From Macrobrachium rosenbergii (Eukaryota > Arthropoda > Malacostraca > Decapoda > Palaemonidae): 64,000 nt of DNA. The position numbers and the translations under genes are program-made. Under the pieces are notes generated by a model, which was not told the origin of the DNA, made no database searches, and worked only from the letters and a program-made list of their open reading frames with translations. The stretch lies in assembly GCF_040412425.1 (NCBI RefSeq), contig NC_089777.1:37720037-37784036 (forward strand), given 5' to 3'. This document shows positions 1-10,855 of the stretch, piece by piece; position 1 is the first letter of the stretch, and every line of letters begins with the position of its first letter.

Positions 1-366
1 AAATTAGTGCCCATGTAGTTCAAACTCAAGTAAATCAAAGGTTTGTATTTCATAATAATGATAACTTTGTTGTAACCAAAAACAAGCAATTTCTTTCAAC
101 TCAGGCCAAAACCAGAAAGCACATTTCTCAGCACACCTAGTTGAGGATCTAAAAGCTCACAAAAAAAAAAAAATGCACAAAGTCAAAGAAATTAAATAGT
201 ATTTCTTATTCATTCAACTCACAGAGGAGGAGATTCTTACAATTAAGCAGCTATACTGTTAAACCTTCAGTAACCTGGGGACAAAGTACCCTGAAACCCT
301 AATAAATTGATGATATCTTTGGCTGTACTGTATATACAAAAGGCAACTGAGAATTTTATTCATTAC
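1..366. other. SS18 intron sequence, left edge of window
   Basis: AT-rich sequence downstream (on the minus strand) of the exon 4 splice donor. I see no coding potential here beyond read-through of exon 4. The next SS18 exon must lie left of position 1. Confidence 0.5.
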
Positions 367-627
367 CTGCTGGCCCTGGGGAGGATAAGGCTGTGAGTAT
401 GGGCCTTGAGCATGGGGTGGCTGTCCGTATGGGAGGCGAAACCCTGGGCCTGGGGTACCACCACTCATTCCAGGGGGTCCTGGAGGTCTGTACGGCGCAG
501 GTTGCTGCCCAGGGTAAGCACCGGGAGGGGGATGTGGGCCTGGGGGTCCCTGGCCTGGAGGTGGAGGGCCACTTTGTGGAGGTCCCTCACTTACTTGACC
601 TGGCGGGCCAGGAGGTAATTGAGGAGG
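367..627 (-). CDS. SS18: SS18 (SYT) exon 4, proline/glycine/glutamine-rich region
   Basis: This 261-bp exon (87 codons, phase 0 at both ends) runs from an acceptor ending TTATTGCAG just above 627 to a donor GTAATG at 366-361. It encodes a low-complexity Pro/Gly/Gln/Tyr-rich stretch that begins PPQLPPGPPG and ends PYPPQGQQ, with YRPPGPPGM in the middle. SS18 is a subunit of BAF-type SWI/SNF chromatin remodelers. Its N-terminal SNH domain docks in the complex, and its QPGQ-rich C-terminus is a transcription-activating, self-associating tail. Joined to exon 3 (ending LLP) it gives the order seen in animal SS18, where the SNH domain is followed by a Pro-rich start. Composition alone would be weak evidence, so the call rests on phase, strand and the unmistakable upstream exons. 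The C-terminal exon or exons are outside the window. Confidence 0.8.
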
Positions 628-962
628 CTGCAATAATAATTGTAACAAGTTAAAAGACCACTACATTACTTACAGCACTAAACATGATTCTACATTAAAT
701 CTAGTCAAAAAAGAAAATTTCAATGCACCTGATATATATTTCATCTCTATAAACATACACACATACTCACTAAACACAAGGAAAATGAAACACTTGGTAT
801 AAATCCTGACTGGTTTTAACTTTTTTATGCTGTTTTCAGAGGCAATCAGTCCTTTGAAAATGGCTTAGTTATAAAGTTGTAACTGGTCAGGATATATGAC
901 CAGTGTTCCTTTTTCCCAGTGGTTGCGCAAAAAAATATATATACATAATATATATATACACA
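628..962. other. SS18 intron 3, unique-looking part
   Basis: AT-rich intron sequence that includes the acceptor polypyrimidine stretch next to 628. No gene, repeat structure or RNA was seen. Confidence 0.4.
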
Positions 963-1131
963 CAGGTAGTCCCTGGTTTAGGTGGCTTCAAATTATGGCA
1001 TTCCGTACTTATGGTGCTTTTTCAGATTTATTCATCAAAAAAATCGGTTCCAGGTTATGGCTGATGTTCCAAAGTTACCGAAACCCTAAGGTTATGGTGC
1101 CGTAACTTGGATTACGGCACCATAAGCGCTA
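963..1131. mobile_element. Pogo/Tigger-like MITE fragment
   Basis: Starts CAGGTAGTCCCTGGTTTAGG, the same terminal motif as the complete element at 44592-44886. It contains an exact 14-bp inverted repeat, TTATGGTGCCGTAA at 1092-1105 and its complement at 1112-1125. The opposite terminal repeat was not found, so the copy is probably truncated or overwritten near the start of the DIRS element. Confidence 0.5.
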
Positions 1132-1334
1132 TAACAAGGTAAGAAAAATCGGTTTAGGGTTCACTGTAAGGAGGGGAGAATACGGGTTTAATACTAGGGT
1201 AAAGCTTAAAACCTGTTTTTTTCCTCAGGCTTACATAGGTCTCTCTCTCTCTCTCTCATTTTTATAATTTTTTATTACGATGTTCCAAGTTACGTTGTTT
1301 TCCGACAGCACCAGATAAAAATGCTGATACTTAC
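1132..1334. other. Unassigned junction with a short CT run
   Basis: Lies between the MITE fragment and recognisable DIRS sequence and holds a short (CT)n tract near 1233-1258. No DIRS terminal repeat is visible, so DIRS copy A seems to have lost its 3' end here. Confidence 0.3.
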
Positions 1335-1466
1335 ACCAAAAGATTAAAACCACCATCCCAAAACCATTGAAAGACCTGGAGGGTGTCCCAGTATGGAGTA
1401 ACCCCATGCTCCCCTAAAGTCAACACCAAGTTCCAAGGCGAAGAATAAGGATGGAAGGAGTGCTTC

Positions 1467-2540
1467 CTATGCTTCCTTCCCCAACACTGTGCCAGCCACC
1501 AATAAAGGGCCCCAGGTACTACAATCATTAAAAACTGTTTCAACATCACATAAATAATGTGCCGAAAAAACTGACTTACATCTCCAGTAAGTGGATTGGA
1601 GAATGGAGGCAAGAGAAAGATTGTCTGAATGACAAGGACATAGCCACAGCTCTAATCTCATGCGGTCTTACCCTTAGAAAGGGAAGAAGCTTTTCTCCCA
1701 CTTGTGAATGTGACTAGCAAATGAGATCTCTTAGAAAAAAAGAGAGGGCATTCTTCGACAGAGGATGTGAAAGGTTCTTCACTGAACACCAAACGTGATC
1801 GGACGTACCTCTTATTTTGTCAGTCTTATGGAGACAGCACTTGAGAGCCCTTTCTGGACAAAGAAATCTTTTCTCATCTAATGAACCTAGCACCTGAGAT
1901 AGGTTCTTAATGCTAAAAGACGAGGCCAAGGTTTGGCTGGATTTTCGTTCTTAGCGAGAAAGCCAAGAGTAAAGGAGCAAATTGCATCTCCATTAGAGAA
2001 ACCGATTCTCCTATCCAGAGCTTGGATCTCACTTACTCTCTTGGCTGTAGCCAAGGCTACTAGGAATAAAGTCTTCTTAGCTAAGTTCCTCAGCGAAGCA
2101 GAATCAATAGGCTCAAAGGGTGGATCTGAAAGCCATTTAAGTACCACATCCAGGTTCCACAAAACTGGCTGTAAATCTTTGCTCTTCGTCGTATTGAATG
2201 ATTTAATAAATTCAGATAAATCCCGATCCAAAGAAATATCTAGGCCTCTATCCCTGAATACAGAGCCTAACACTGCCCTATAACCTTTGATAGTGGATGA
2301 GGACAAGCCTTTAGAAGTTCTCAGGAACAATAGAAAATCGGTGATCTCTGTTAAAGATGTCTTAGAAGAGGCATGATTTGCTCGGCACCAAGTGCGGAAA
2401 ACAGTCCACTTGCTTTGGTAGACATTGGTTGAAGACTCTCTTCTGCATCTAGAGCGAGCTTGTGCAGCTGCTCTCGAAAATCCTTTAGCTCTAAGGAGTT
2501 TCTTGATAATTTGAATCCTGTAAGAGCTAGCGTGGATAAC
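1467..2540 (-). pseudogene. DIRS-A tyrosine recombinase (broken)
   Basis: Integrates the element by a topoisomerase-like phosphotyrosine mechanism. The N-terminal SAM-like half reads WTVFRTWCRANHASS, then TEITDFLLFLRTSKGLS and STIKGYRAVLGSVFR. The first catalytic Arg is in ATAKRVSEIQAL (about 2040). The frame then shifts near 1900 to IKNLSQVLGS and CPERALKCCL. The HxxR box is intact as PHEIRAVAMS near 1655, and a further shift leads to the candidate nucleophile Tyr in SAHYLCDVE near 1550. All catalytic residues are present but spread over at least three frames, so the copy is inactive. It is homologous along its length to the recombinases of copies B and C. Confidence 0.85.
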
Positions 2541-4301
2541 CCCTGATGGAATCGCCTGAGATGGGGTTGTCTGAGAAGCTTGCATTTTTAAGGAAGTAGC
2601 CTTGGAAAATCGGACAGGAGGCTTATCAGGCCCGGAAACCATTCCCTTAAGAGGCCAAAAGGGAGCTAGGAATATCATCGAAGCATTCTCGTGAGACCTG
2701 AATTTGTTTATCACTTCCCTCACCATCCTGAAGGGATACAGGCTCTTGTCGGACCAGTCCAACAGCAGAGCATCCGTTGCCCATGCTACGGGATCTGGAA
2801 CTGGAGAACAATAAAGTGGAAGGCGGTGATTTTTGGAGGTCACTAACAGGTCTATTGTCGGCCTTTCCCACAGCTTCTACAACTCTAAGCATACCAGTGG
2901 GTCCAACGTCCATTCCATGGGAATCACCTGGTTGCTGTGACTTGGCTGGTCCGCTAGTACATTCATCTTGCCTTGCACAAATCTCGTTACCATCCTTGTC
3001 TGATTTCGATGAGCCCAGAGAAGAAGGTCCCACGCTGCCTCGCAGAGGGTGAAGGAGTGAGTTCCCCCTTGCTTGCTTAAGTAGGCCAAGGTGGTTGTAT
3101 TGTTTGAGTGCACTACAATGGTCTTGTCTCGAACTTCCAAAGCAAAGGCTTGCAATCCTAGACTGATCGCAGTCAGTTCTTTCAAGTTTACTGTATATGC
3201 CAAGTTTCCTGTTCCAATCTCCACCTTCCAGAGACCTCCTTGTCCTCCAGGATCGCACCCCCACCTAAGTTGGATGCGTCTGCATAGAGGCTCAGGTCGG
3301 GGATCAGAGGAGAGAGAGACCTCCTTTCTAGTAGCCTATTTTCAGATCTCCACCAAAGCAGATGTTTCTTGATGTCTTGGGTGACTGGGGGCACAAATGA
3401 GTCCGGATATTTCTTTCGGTCCCAAATGTCTCTGAAGCAAAGCTGGAGTACCCTTATGTGAAGTCTCCCCAAGGAGACAAACTGTTCGATGGAAGCCAAT
3501 GTTCCTAGGAGGCTCATCCACTAGTTGGCCAAACACATTTGAAGAGCAAGAAACTTGTTTATCACCTTTAGACAGGATTCGATTCTTTTGGGTGCTGGAA
3601 AAGCCTGAAAAAGACGAGAATTCGGACTCATTCCCATATACACTATCTGTTGAGATGGAATTAGCTGAGACTTTTGAAGGTTGATCAAAAGTCCCAACTC
3701 CTTCGCTAGAGCAAGTCTTTTTGGATGTCCCCCACGCAATCTTCCTTTGTGGGAGGACGAATGAGCCAGTCGTCCAGATAGAGCGCAATGTTGATCCCCA
3801 CTAGATGAAGCCAACCCGCTTTCGGAGCGAGAATGTGGGTGAAAACCTGAGGGGCCATTGAAAGTCCAAAGCATAGTGCTCAGAACTGAAAAATCTGTTT
3901 CTGAAAGACGAAGCAAAGGTACTTCCTAGAGTCTGGATGTATGGAGACCATCCAGTCCCATTGACAACTGGATGTAAGAACCGAGCGGTTCATCTCGATT
4001 TTGAATTTTGTCTTCCGTACGAAGACATTCAGTGCGTTGACATCCAGCACTGGTCTCCATCCTCCTGAAGACTTCAGAACCACTAAAAGGCGATTGTAAA
4101 ACCCCTCCGATTCTACATCTGTGACTTCCTCTATTGCTCTTTTTTGAAGAAGAGCAGAAACCTCCTCTGAGAGGGCCAAATGCCTTCTCATGCCTTTCAA
4201 ATATGCGGTTAATGCGATGGGTTTCTTGACTAAGGGTGGATAATCTATGAAAGAAATAGAGTATCCGTTCTTGAGTACCTCTATTATCCGCTGTTCTGCT
4301 C
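2541..4301 (-). pseudogene. DIRS-A reverse transcriptase - RNase H - methyltransferase-like polyprotein (3' part, broken)
   Basis: RT signatures are GGWRPVLDVNALN (about 4040) and the intact catalytic LYLDDWLI (about 3775). The motif-A segment that holds the first catalytic Asp in copies B and C (reading D-x-x-D-x-YFHI) has been deleted: QWDWM runs straight into SIHPDSRKYL near 3940. RNase H starts at LSLYADASNLG (about 3295), but the second acidic site reads HSNNTTTLAY, with Asp changed to Asn. The methyltransferase-like domain that follows in DIRS elements has lost the PPF motif (YPFRMVREVI near 2720). These losses, together with frameshifts, make it a clear pseudogene. Confidence 0.85.
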
Positions 4302-4306
4302 CCCTC

Positions 4307-4781
4307 TGTGGCGGGATTTTAAAACACAAAAACAATACACAACACAGATACACCGAACATATAACCACATACAATACTCACTATGATCCTCGGTTGCTGG
4401 GAGATGGTTGAGGGTGTCCACGGTCGCCAACACAGTAGACAAAATTCACAAACAACCGGAAAACAGACTTCCAACCAAAAAAAACAAGCAAAAAGAAAGA
4501 GACATACACAGACAACAATGACATCCAACAGAAAACACTCGACTCACGGAACATACAATAATCATGCACCATCAATGTCCGCCTTGCATAGAACTCAGCT
4601 CAAGACTCTCTCAAAACCGAAAAACTCCCGACATTTGCACAGACAGACAGCACCGTAAACAACCTAACGACCTCATCCCTCTTCCAACAACCAAGCACTC
4701 ACTAACGACAATTACACTCTCTCTCTCTCACACAAACGTTGGGAAATGCTAAATAAAAACAAATTTATTCATCCCTCTATA
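4307..4781 (-). repeat. 3' LTR of gag-only element
   Basis: 475 bp, starting TGTGGCGGGA and ending CCCTCTATA on the plus strand. It matches 7428-7977 almost base for base. Its CT tract near 4718-4730 is only about 6 repeats long. Confidence 0.92.
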
Positions 4782-4796
4782 TTTCTCCCCCTTTTA
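4782..4796 (-). promoter_or_regulatory. Polypurine tract
   Basis: On the minus strand the sequence AAAAGGGGGAGAAA directly precedes the 3' LTR. This is the expected position for plus-strand DNA priming of an LTR element. Confidence 0.7.
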
Positions 4797-5066
4797 GCAT
4801 TTCCCAACCAACACCTTTCACACCTCTTTCAAATCGCCTTACGGAACACCCACGGATGCTCACTAGCAGGTCCTCTAGATCGCGTTCATGGGCACGCAAT
4901 CATTCTCTCAGAATCATTCTCTCTTCTAGCAACATTCAAACTCACATCTTCTCCTCCATTCTCTCTCAGATTCACGCCATCTTCTTCACTATTACCACTC
5001 TCAATTTCATCCACAATCTCATCTATACCCTCTAAGTCGTTCCCAAATACCTCCCCAATTCTTCAA

Positions 5067-7310
5067 CTAACCCATCCCATTCGCCATTGACCTTTCCAAT
5101 TCTTGCAATGATTCATTCATGCTTTCAATCACTCGTCTATCACTGCTACGCTCTCTTACTCTTACACTTTCGCTCACCTCCAACCGTTCACTAAGCCCTA
5201 CACGCTCAGTCAACTCAGTTATATCAAACCCGCATATGCTATACGTTCTATTCATACCATCCCATTCATCCGTATTACACGCTTTATCACTCATTTCCAC
5301 TTTGGCACTCACACCCCTATCACACAACTTACGACCATTCCGTTCACTTACGTTCTTCCCTTTCTTACGTTTTCTACCATACTCTATCAAAACAAATTGC
5401 TGATCCTCATGCAACAACCCCTCACGTACATGCATCACATGCACTGCTTGCATCCTGGAGGATCCACCCATTTGAACCCCTTCACACTCAGTTTCCGAAT
5501 TCGCTGTCACAGTCACCCTCTTTCGCCTACATACACTTGATACATGCCCTTCCATTCCACATTCGTCACACTTCGCTCTCGGTTCTGAAACATTCTCGCA
5601 TAATGCCCATTCTTACCACAGTTGCCACATATTACATTCACTCAGGTACCCTACAACCATTAGCAATATGACCCACCTGTCCGCACCTGTAGCATTTAAC
5701 CCCTATCTTTCGTACACTCCCTTACCAAATGTCCCGATTGCCCACACCAAACACGCTCCTAAAGCCCACCTACACTCATTCTTTGTATGTCCTTCCTTTC
5801 CACATCTAAAACACTTCGCTCGACTTCCACTCACCGACCTTCCCTTTGTACACTACTATCCCTAACCCATCCAACCCGTTGTTCCCTTACAAACCCATCA
5901 TTCATCCTCACTGGCACCTCCACATTACTTGCTCTTACACTCCTATCTATTACACTATCGGCCATTCTCATTGGGCCCCCCTCAACACTGCACCCCTAAA
6001 GCTCCGAACTCTGGTACTCTCTCATCTACCCCAGCCCTTACACTTACACTTCTGCTCTCTTTTATAACCCTGTCAAGCTCATAATCCTCTACAATTTCCA
6101 AAATTTCTCCCCAAGTCAACCTTTCATTCGTCCATCTTTTCTTCTCCTTCCGCTTCAAGTTCACAAATTCTCTAACTCCATCTGGCACTGTCCCTAACAA
6201 CTTCCGTACTAACTCCTTACATTCATCTATCCCATCATCCCCAAACTTCTTCCTTGCCAACGTCTCCAGCCTACAAGCATACAGTGACAAGGTTTCCCCA
6301 GCTTTCATTCTTGCCTCATCAAATTCATTCTTCCTCTTATACTTAACACTCGCTTTCATACGCCTAAACTTGCTCAACTAGTCTAGCTTTCACCTTGTCA
6401 TACTCAACATCCCCCCCACACTCATAATAACCCTATACATATCAAGCAAAAACCCAGTCAAATATTCTCCTAATTCTCGTGCCCACACTCTCTTACTTTC
6501 CCCATACTTATCCTGACAAAACCTTTCATACTCCCTAAAGAAATCATGCACATCCCTACTTACATACTCATTATACTTTTCACACCGGGTACCTCCTCAC
6601 ATACATAGCCTTTCTCACTTCTTTCTCACTTTTTCGCTGTTTCTTTCACTCTGTCCTTTCATACCCTCTTCCAATACAAAGAGTCCACTTCCGCACTTAC
6701 ATTCATCTTACTTATTACACTCTTTCTTCCCCCTTTTTTGTCCACTTTTTATCCACTCACCTCCATCCACCTCACTATCACTACTGCCTTCACCCTCTCC
6801 CTTCTTTTCCTGCCTTTCCCACTTCCTTACCCTTCTTACCAGTTTCCTTTCCCTTTCCCTTCTTCCCTTTTTCTTCCCTGACTTATCCTTACTTTCCTCT
6901 GTTCCTTCCCTTGCTTTTCATTCCCCTTTTCCTTACCCTGCCTCTCATTCCCTCATTTCTTACTTCCTATTCCCATATCACTTTCATCACTCACGCTTCC
7001 ATTCACTTCTTCCTCCTTTTCTTTCTCTCTTGCCCTTCACACGTTCCAGAGAACCTGCCTCCAACAGCCCCTTCTCCAAAAACACCCTTGAACATACCTT
7101 TCACCATTTCTTCCACACCTTTCATCATTCCTCCAACTTTTTATCCATCCTCTCTTCCATTCTCTCTTCGGACTCTTTCATCTCCCTTTCATTTCTTCTT
7201 TTGCACTTCTTAGCATTCCCCATCTCCAACTGACTCCTCAACTCCTCATTCTCACTCCTCAGCCTCCCATTCTCCTCCTCCAGCCTACCCTGGAGTTCCC
7301 TAGCCACTCA
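5067..7310 (-). pseudogene. Gag-like protein of LTR element (coiled coil, capsid-like region, five CCHC zinc knuckles)
   Basis: Gag proteins assemble the virus-like particle and bind the element's RNA. The N-terminal part (7125-7307) is a Glu/Arg/Leu coiled coil (RELQGRLEEENGRLRSENEE). The middle part (about 5982-6470) is a charged helical region including EARMKAGETLSLYACRLETL, typical of retrotransposon capsid domains, with a frame break near 6370-6430. Five knuckles follow, in order: KCFRCGKEGHTKNEC (5769-5815), CVWCGQSGHLVREC (5711-5757), KCYRCGQVGHIANGC (5650-5697), a degenerate CGNCGKNGHYARM with the last Cys lost (about 5590-5635), and KCDECGMEGHVSSVC (5528-5573). An acidic, coiled C-terminus ends at 5067. 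It is annotated as a pseudogene because frames change between the parts. With such near-identical LTRs, the breaks could be recent or could reflect sequencing error. Confidence 0.8.
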
Positions 7311-7402
7311 AGTTCCTCTCTCAGTTTCTCTATCTCACTCATCCTGACCTCTTACTCTCACTCTACCCACCACAAACAATCCTAACGGCTTATTATACAA
7401 CA

Positions 7403-7420
7403 GCCCCACGTTGGGCGCCA
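7403..7420 (-). promoter_or_regulatory. Primer-binding site
   Basis: Minus-strand TGGCGCCCAACGTGGGGC lies 7 bases inside the 5' LTR. TGGCGCC is the classic start of a sequence complementary to a tRNA 3' end, here the primer for minus-strand DNA synthesis. I did not assign the tRNA species. Confidence 0.8.
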
Positions 7421-7427
7421 AATATTA

Positions 7428-7843
7428 TGTGGTGGGATTTTAAAACACAAAAAAAAACAATACACAACACAGATACACCGAACATATAACCACATACAAT
7501 ACTCACTATGATCCTCGGTTGCTGGGAGATGGTTGAGGGTGTCCACGGTCGCCAACACAGTAGACAAAATTCACAAACAACCGGAAAACAGACTTCCAAC
7601 CAAAAAAAACAAGCAAAAAGAAAGAGACACATGCACAGACAACAATGACATCCAACAGAAAACACTCGACTCACGGAACATACAATAATCATGCACCATC
7701 AATGTCCGCCTTGCATAGAACTCAGCTCAAGACTCTCTCAAAAACCGAAAAACTCCCGACATTTGCACAGACAGACAGCACCGTAAACAACCTAACGACC
7801 TCATCCCTCTTCCAACAACCGAAGCACTCACTAACGACAATTA

Positions 7844-7931
<88 letters not shown>

Positions 7932-7977
7932 ACGTTGGGAAATGCTAAATAAAAACAAATTTATTCATCCCTCTATA
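7428..7977 (-). repeat. 5' LTR of gag-only element
   Basis: 550 bp. It is longer than the 3' LTR only because its CT tract (7846-7924) has grown to about 39 repeats. Other differences from 4307-4781 are a handful of 1-4 base indels. Confidence 0.92.
7846..7924. repeat. (CT)n microsatellite inside 5' LTR
   Basis: Uninterrupted CT repeat that is also present, much shorter, in the sister LTR and as (GA)n in the solo LTR at 35244-35661. Confidence 0.95.
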
Positions 7978-7982
7978 CCCTC

Positions 7983-10400
7983 TTGCTCCATTCTTCCCAA
8001 AAAAGAAGGAGCTTGGCACCCACTGCTGCAAAGGGAAAACTTTCCTCACCTTTCGGAAGGCTAGATGAAGACTTTTTGATGGCCTTGGAGGAGAAATGGA
8101 CGTTAGCATGAGGTCTAGACTGAAGTCTTCGTCTGATGCCTCGAAAGGGCTGGCGCTGCAGGAGAGGAAGACTTGGTACTGAAGGAAAAATTCTCTCAAG
8201 TGTGTTTAGAAGACTGGGTCAGGAGATCTTGTGTTTACTTCTTTTGCAAGTCAGAAGCGATACCATTAACTACTGCCTGGGGGAAAAGGAAGTCATGCAC
8301 TAGAGGAGGGAACAGAAGAGCCGATTTCTGTGCAGACATGACCCCTTTAGATGTCTAAGAGCACCAGACCTCTCTCTTCTTTAAAATACCCATAGCGTAC
8401 GTTGAGATTAATTCCTGAGAGGTGTCTCTAACTCCCCTGTCTATACAGGAAAGTACACTCAGAAGATCTGAAAATAAATCAGTGGGAACAGAAGGAAAGT
8501 CCTGGATTTTCTTGGCCGGGGTGCCCACTGCCCAACCCAGGAGACTGATCACTTCACACTTTGAAAATGTTCTTCAACAGGTGATCAAGTTCAGCGGAAG
8601 AGAACATCACTTTCGCCGCTGAAAAGGCCAACCTATGGGAGGCTTCAGTGAGTCCAGAGCAGTCCCCGAAGGGCGGAGGCAGACACACCCAGAGAGGGAA
8701 CTTTCCGGTTGCCTAATACAAATATCTCCTTTGCAATAAGCACGAAGGAGGATAACAGAACACAGCCTTCCATTGTTCTCTCTTGTCCACTAACTTAGCT
8801 GAAGTAGAAAGCACCAATTTGGGGAGCTTGGAGGATTCAGACTGATGATTAATCATCTGGAAAATCAAGCCGGAGAAGGAGCTGCTGGAGAGAAGACATT
8901 GGGAAAGGAGCGAAGCAGGAAGCACAAAAGGGCTGAGTATGCCACGGTAAGAGTATCCTCCTCCCGATCTTGAGCTTCCTCCTCGGCTGACAAGAATGGA
9001 GATAGAGGCGCATCAACTGCACTTGGTGGAGGAGGCTGAGGTTTCAAAACGCTCAAAATGTTGTCTAGGTGCTGCTGAATAGGAGCCAAAGATGGGTCTA
9101 ACATCACTGATGCCCCAGAAGAAAAAACTGTTGTCATACGATGTGAAGAAACAAGATCAATCGTCGTTGGCCGATCGGGCATCACTGGGTGCTTGGGAGC
9201 TACTACAAGCTTGGAAGATACAGAGTGCTCGGTAGCCAATGGGCGCTTGGAAGCTGTATTTGGCGTCGATGGAAGCTCTGGCGCCAATGGGCTACGGCGT
9301 CAACTGGTGGCCGGCTGCTACTGCCAAAACTGCTACATCATGGGAAGAGGAGCGTCTAGATGCGACATCAGGAGCTGGAGGACGCTCTAACAAAGAAGTG
9401 CACTAAGGAATGGAGGACAGCTCAGGCGCTAATGGGTGCTCTGACGAAACATGTTGACATTTGGAATAATCAGAATCCAACACATGATGTTTGGAGGGCA
9501 AAACTTCTAGTGAAAAATGCTCTGGGCTGTCCCAAAAACTGCAAGAGGGAACAGCCTCTTTCACTTTCTTAAAAGGCACCTGAGGGGTGCTAAACACACC
9601 CATTGCAGAACTCTTGGGTGAAGCACTACTGTCGCCTGCACTCGGGACTTGACGCTTCAGAACTGAAGAAAATCGGTGCACATCTGAGAAAACGCCTTTC
9701 CAGTGGCATTTTGTCGACACCTGGGAATCTGCAACAGGTGTGACCGAGGGCCCAACTGCCCATGGGCAGACCCCACCAACCTCCCTTGGGCCTTCGGTAT
9801 AACTTCTCCCAGGTGTGGGGGAGTAAGTCACGGACATTCGCCTAAGCAAGTTGGCGGGATGGACAGCCAGCTCCTCCATAACACCTCACTATGAGCACTA
9901 TGTTCACAGTTCATAACTTGACGAACTGAAACACCCGATGCATAGAATGCATTAATAATTCAAACTTCTGATCAAACTTCGTTTCAAGAGTGGCAACAGC
10001 ATTGGGGTCGGAAGTATGAGAGCTGGGAACAGGAACATGTTGTAAAGCTGAAGGACTGGGATTAGGAGACAACAGAAATTACAGGAACATCAGACGAAGA
10101 TTTAGAAGAATGCTGACTAGCTAAAGATTTGTCACTCCTAGCATTAGCTTTCCTAATTCTGTCTTTTTCCAATTTGGAAAGGCGAGAAGTTAAAATCTTC
10201 CACTGTCTCGGGTCTCAGTCAACACATTCAGCACTGGTAAGATCTACAGAGCACACCTGGCCCCTGCAACTAGCACACACAGAATGTAAATCGTATTTGG
10301 CAGAAGTCAATCTCGTATTGCAACCTTTGCTGCAATAATGAGTGCTTGATGTACTAGTGTTAGATAATGTCAAAGTAAGTAACAACTAAGTCCAAACAAG
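7983..10400 (-). pseudogene. DIRS-A ORF1 and 5' linker (broken)
   Basis: Gag-like first ORF of the DIRS element. Near 10350-10200 the minus strand reads CSKGCNTRLT, then YDLHSVCASCRGQVCS, SAECVD and QWKILTSRLSKLEK. The same Cys/His pattern begins ORF1 in copies B and C. The original start Met is lost. Downstream is a Ser/Pro-rich, low-complexity stretch (about 9870-8870) aligned with copy B's 17100-16050, and then a region (8550-8350) with CIDRGVRDTSQELI that matches CIDRGIRDSTQELA in copy B. Stops and frame changes are frequent. The position between the 5' repeat and the RT is typical for DIRS ORF1. The molecular role is inferred. Confidence 0.7.
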
Positions 10401-10521
10401 AGTCAAAATTCAGTAAACTGTCCAAATTAAGTCAACCTGACTAAATAAATGCCGAAAGGCAATCAAAAGAATCCAAAATACTTCACCGATCTTCTAGGGA
10501 AAATAACCAGTAAAGCCTATG

Positions 10522-10855
10522 AAAATGACATTTTTATAATAAAATAAAGTTTTATATACTGTATACTTACCCAGTAATTACATAGCTATTAGTTTCTTTT
10601 AACCGGCAGCTCAAAATTTTGAAAGCAGGTTATGCTTGTTTGTTTTGGTTATGGCGACATGCCCCGCCCACTTTCGGGTGTAAGAGAAGGTACAACATAG
10701 CAAAGAGCTTCAATTTGTTTATGCCCTTATGTCCAAGCGAGGGGAGGCGGGTGGGCTCCGATTATGTAATTACTGGGTAAGTATACATAAAACTTTATTT
10801 TATTATAAAAATGTCATTTTTATATCAGTAACTTACCCAGTAATTACATAGCTGA
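10522..10855 (-). repeat. DIRS-B 3' inverted terminal repeat and internal complementary region
   Basis: The terminal repeat 10560-10720 matches the reverse complement of 17760-17925 over about 160 bp, sharing CTTACCCAGTAATTACATAG and GGTTATGGCGACATGCCC. The segment 10762-10820 is the reverse complement of 10522-10590, and 10826-10852 is the reverse complement of 17895-17921. These two blocks sit side by side, as expected of a template used to join the two ends in a circular DNA intermediate. Confidence 0.85.

Larger units (their letters stand above)
4307..7977 (-). mobile_element. Gag-only LTR retrotransposon
   Basis: A complete 3.67-kb element with an exact 5-bp target duplication CCCTC (4302-4306 and 7978-7982). 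It has two LTRs, a primer-binding site beside the 5' LTR and a polypurine tract beside the 3' LTR. Transcription would run from 7977 to 4307. The roughly 2.6-kb interior encodes only a Gag-like protein: coiled coil, capsid-like region and five CCHC knuckles. No protease, RT, RNase H or integrase motif was found in any frame. The two LTRs differ mainly by a few indels and by the length of a CT tract, so the insertion is recent. It must rely on a partner element for replication. It has inserted into DIRS copy A. Confidence 0.9.
1335..10521 (-). mobile_element. DIRS retrotransposon copy A (main body, interrupted)
   Basis: Tyrosine-recombinase retrotransposon in minus orientation. Read 3' to 5' along the plus strand the parts are recombinase (1467-2540), methyltransferase-like, RNase H and reverse transcriptase (2540-4301), an inserted LTR element (4307-7977), then the RT N-terminal part and ORF1 (7983-10400). 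Sequence on the two sides of the LTR insertion is continuous when aligned with copy B. The 5' end stops at 10521, where copy B begins. Copy A's own 5' terminal repeat reappears at 17931-18115, so B sits inside A. The 3' inverted repeat and internal complementary region are missing. DIRS elements integrate through a tyrosine recombinase, probably via a circular intermediate, and usually leave no target duplication. None was seen. Confidence 0.85.

Noticed and set aside
6911..7233. Plus-strand Ser/Pro/Phe-rich ORFs
   Set aside because: They are antisense to the coiled-coil part of the LTR element's Gag, whose Glu/Lys/Arg bias produces these frames.
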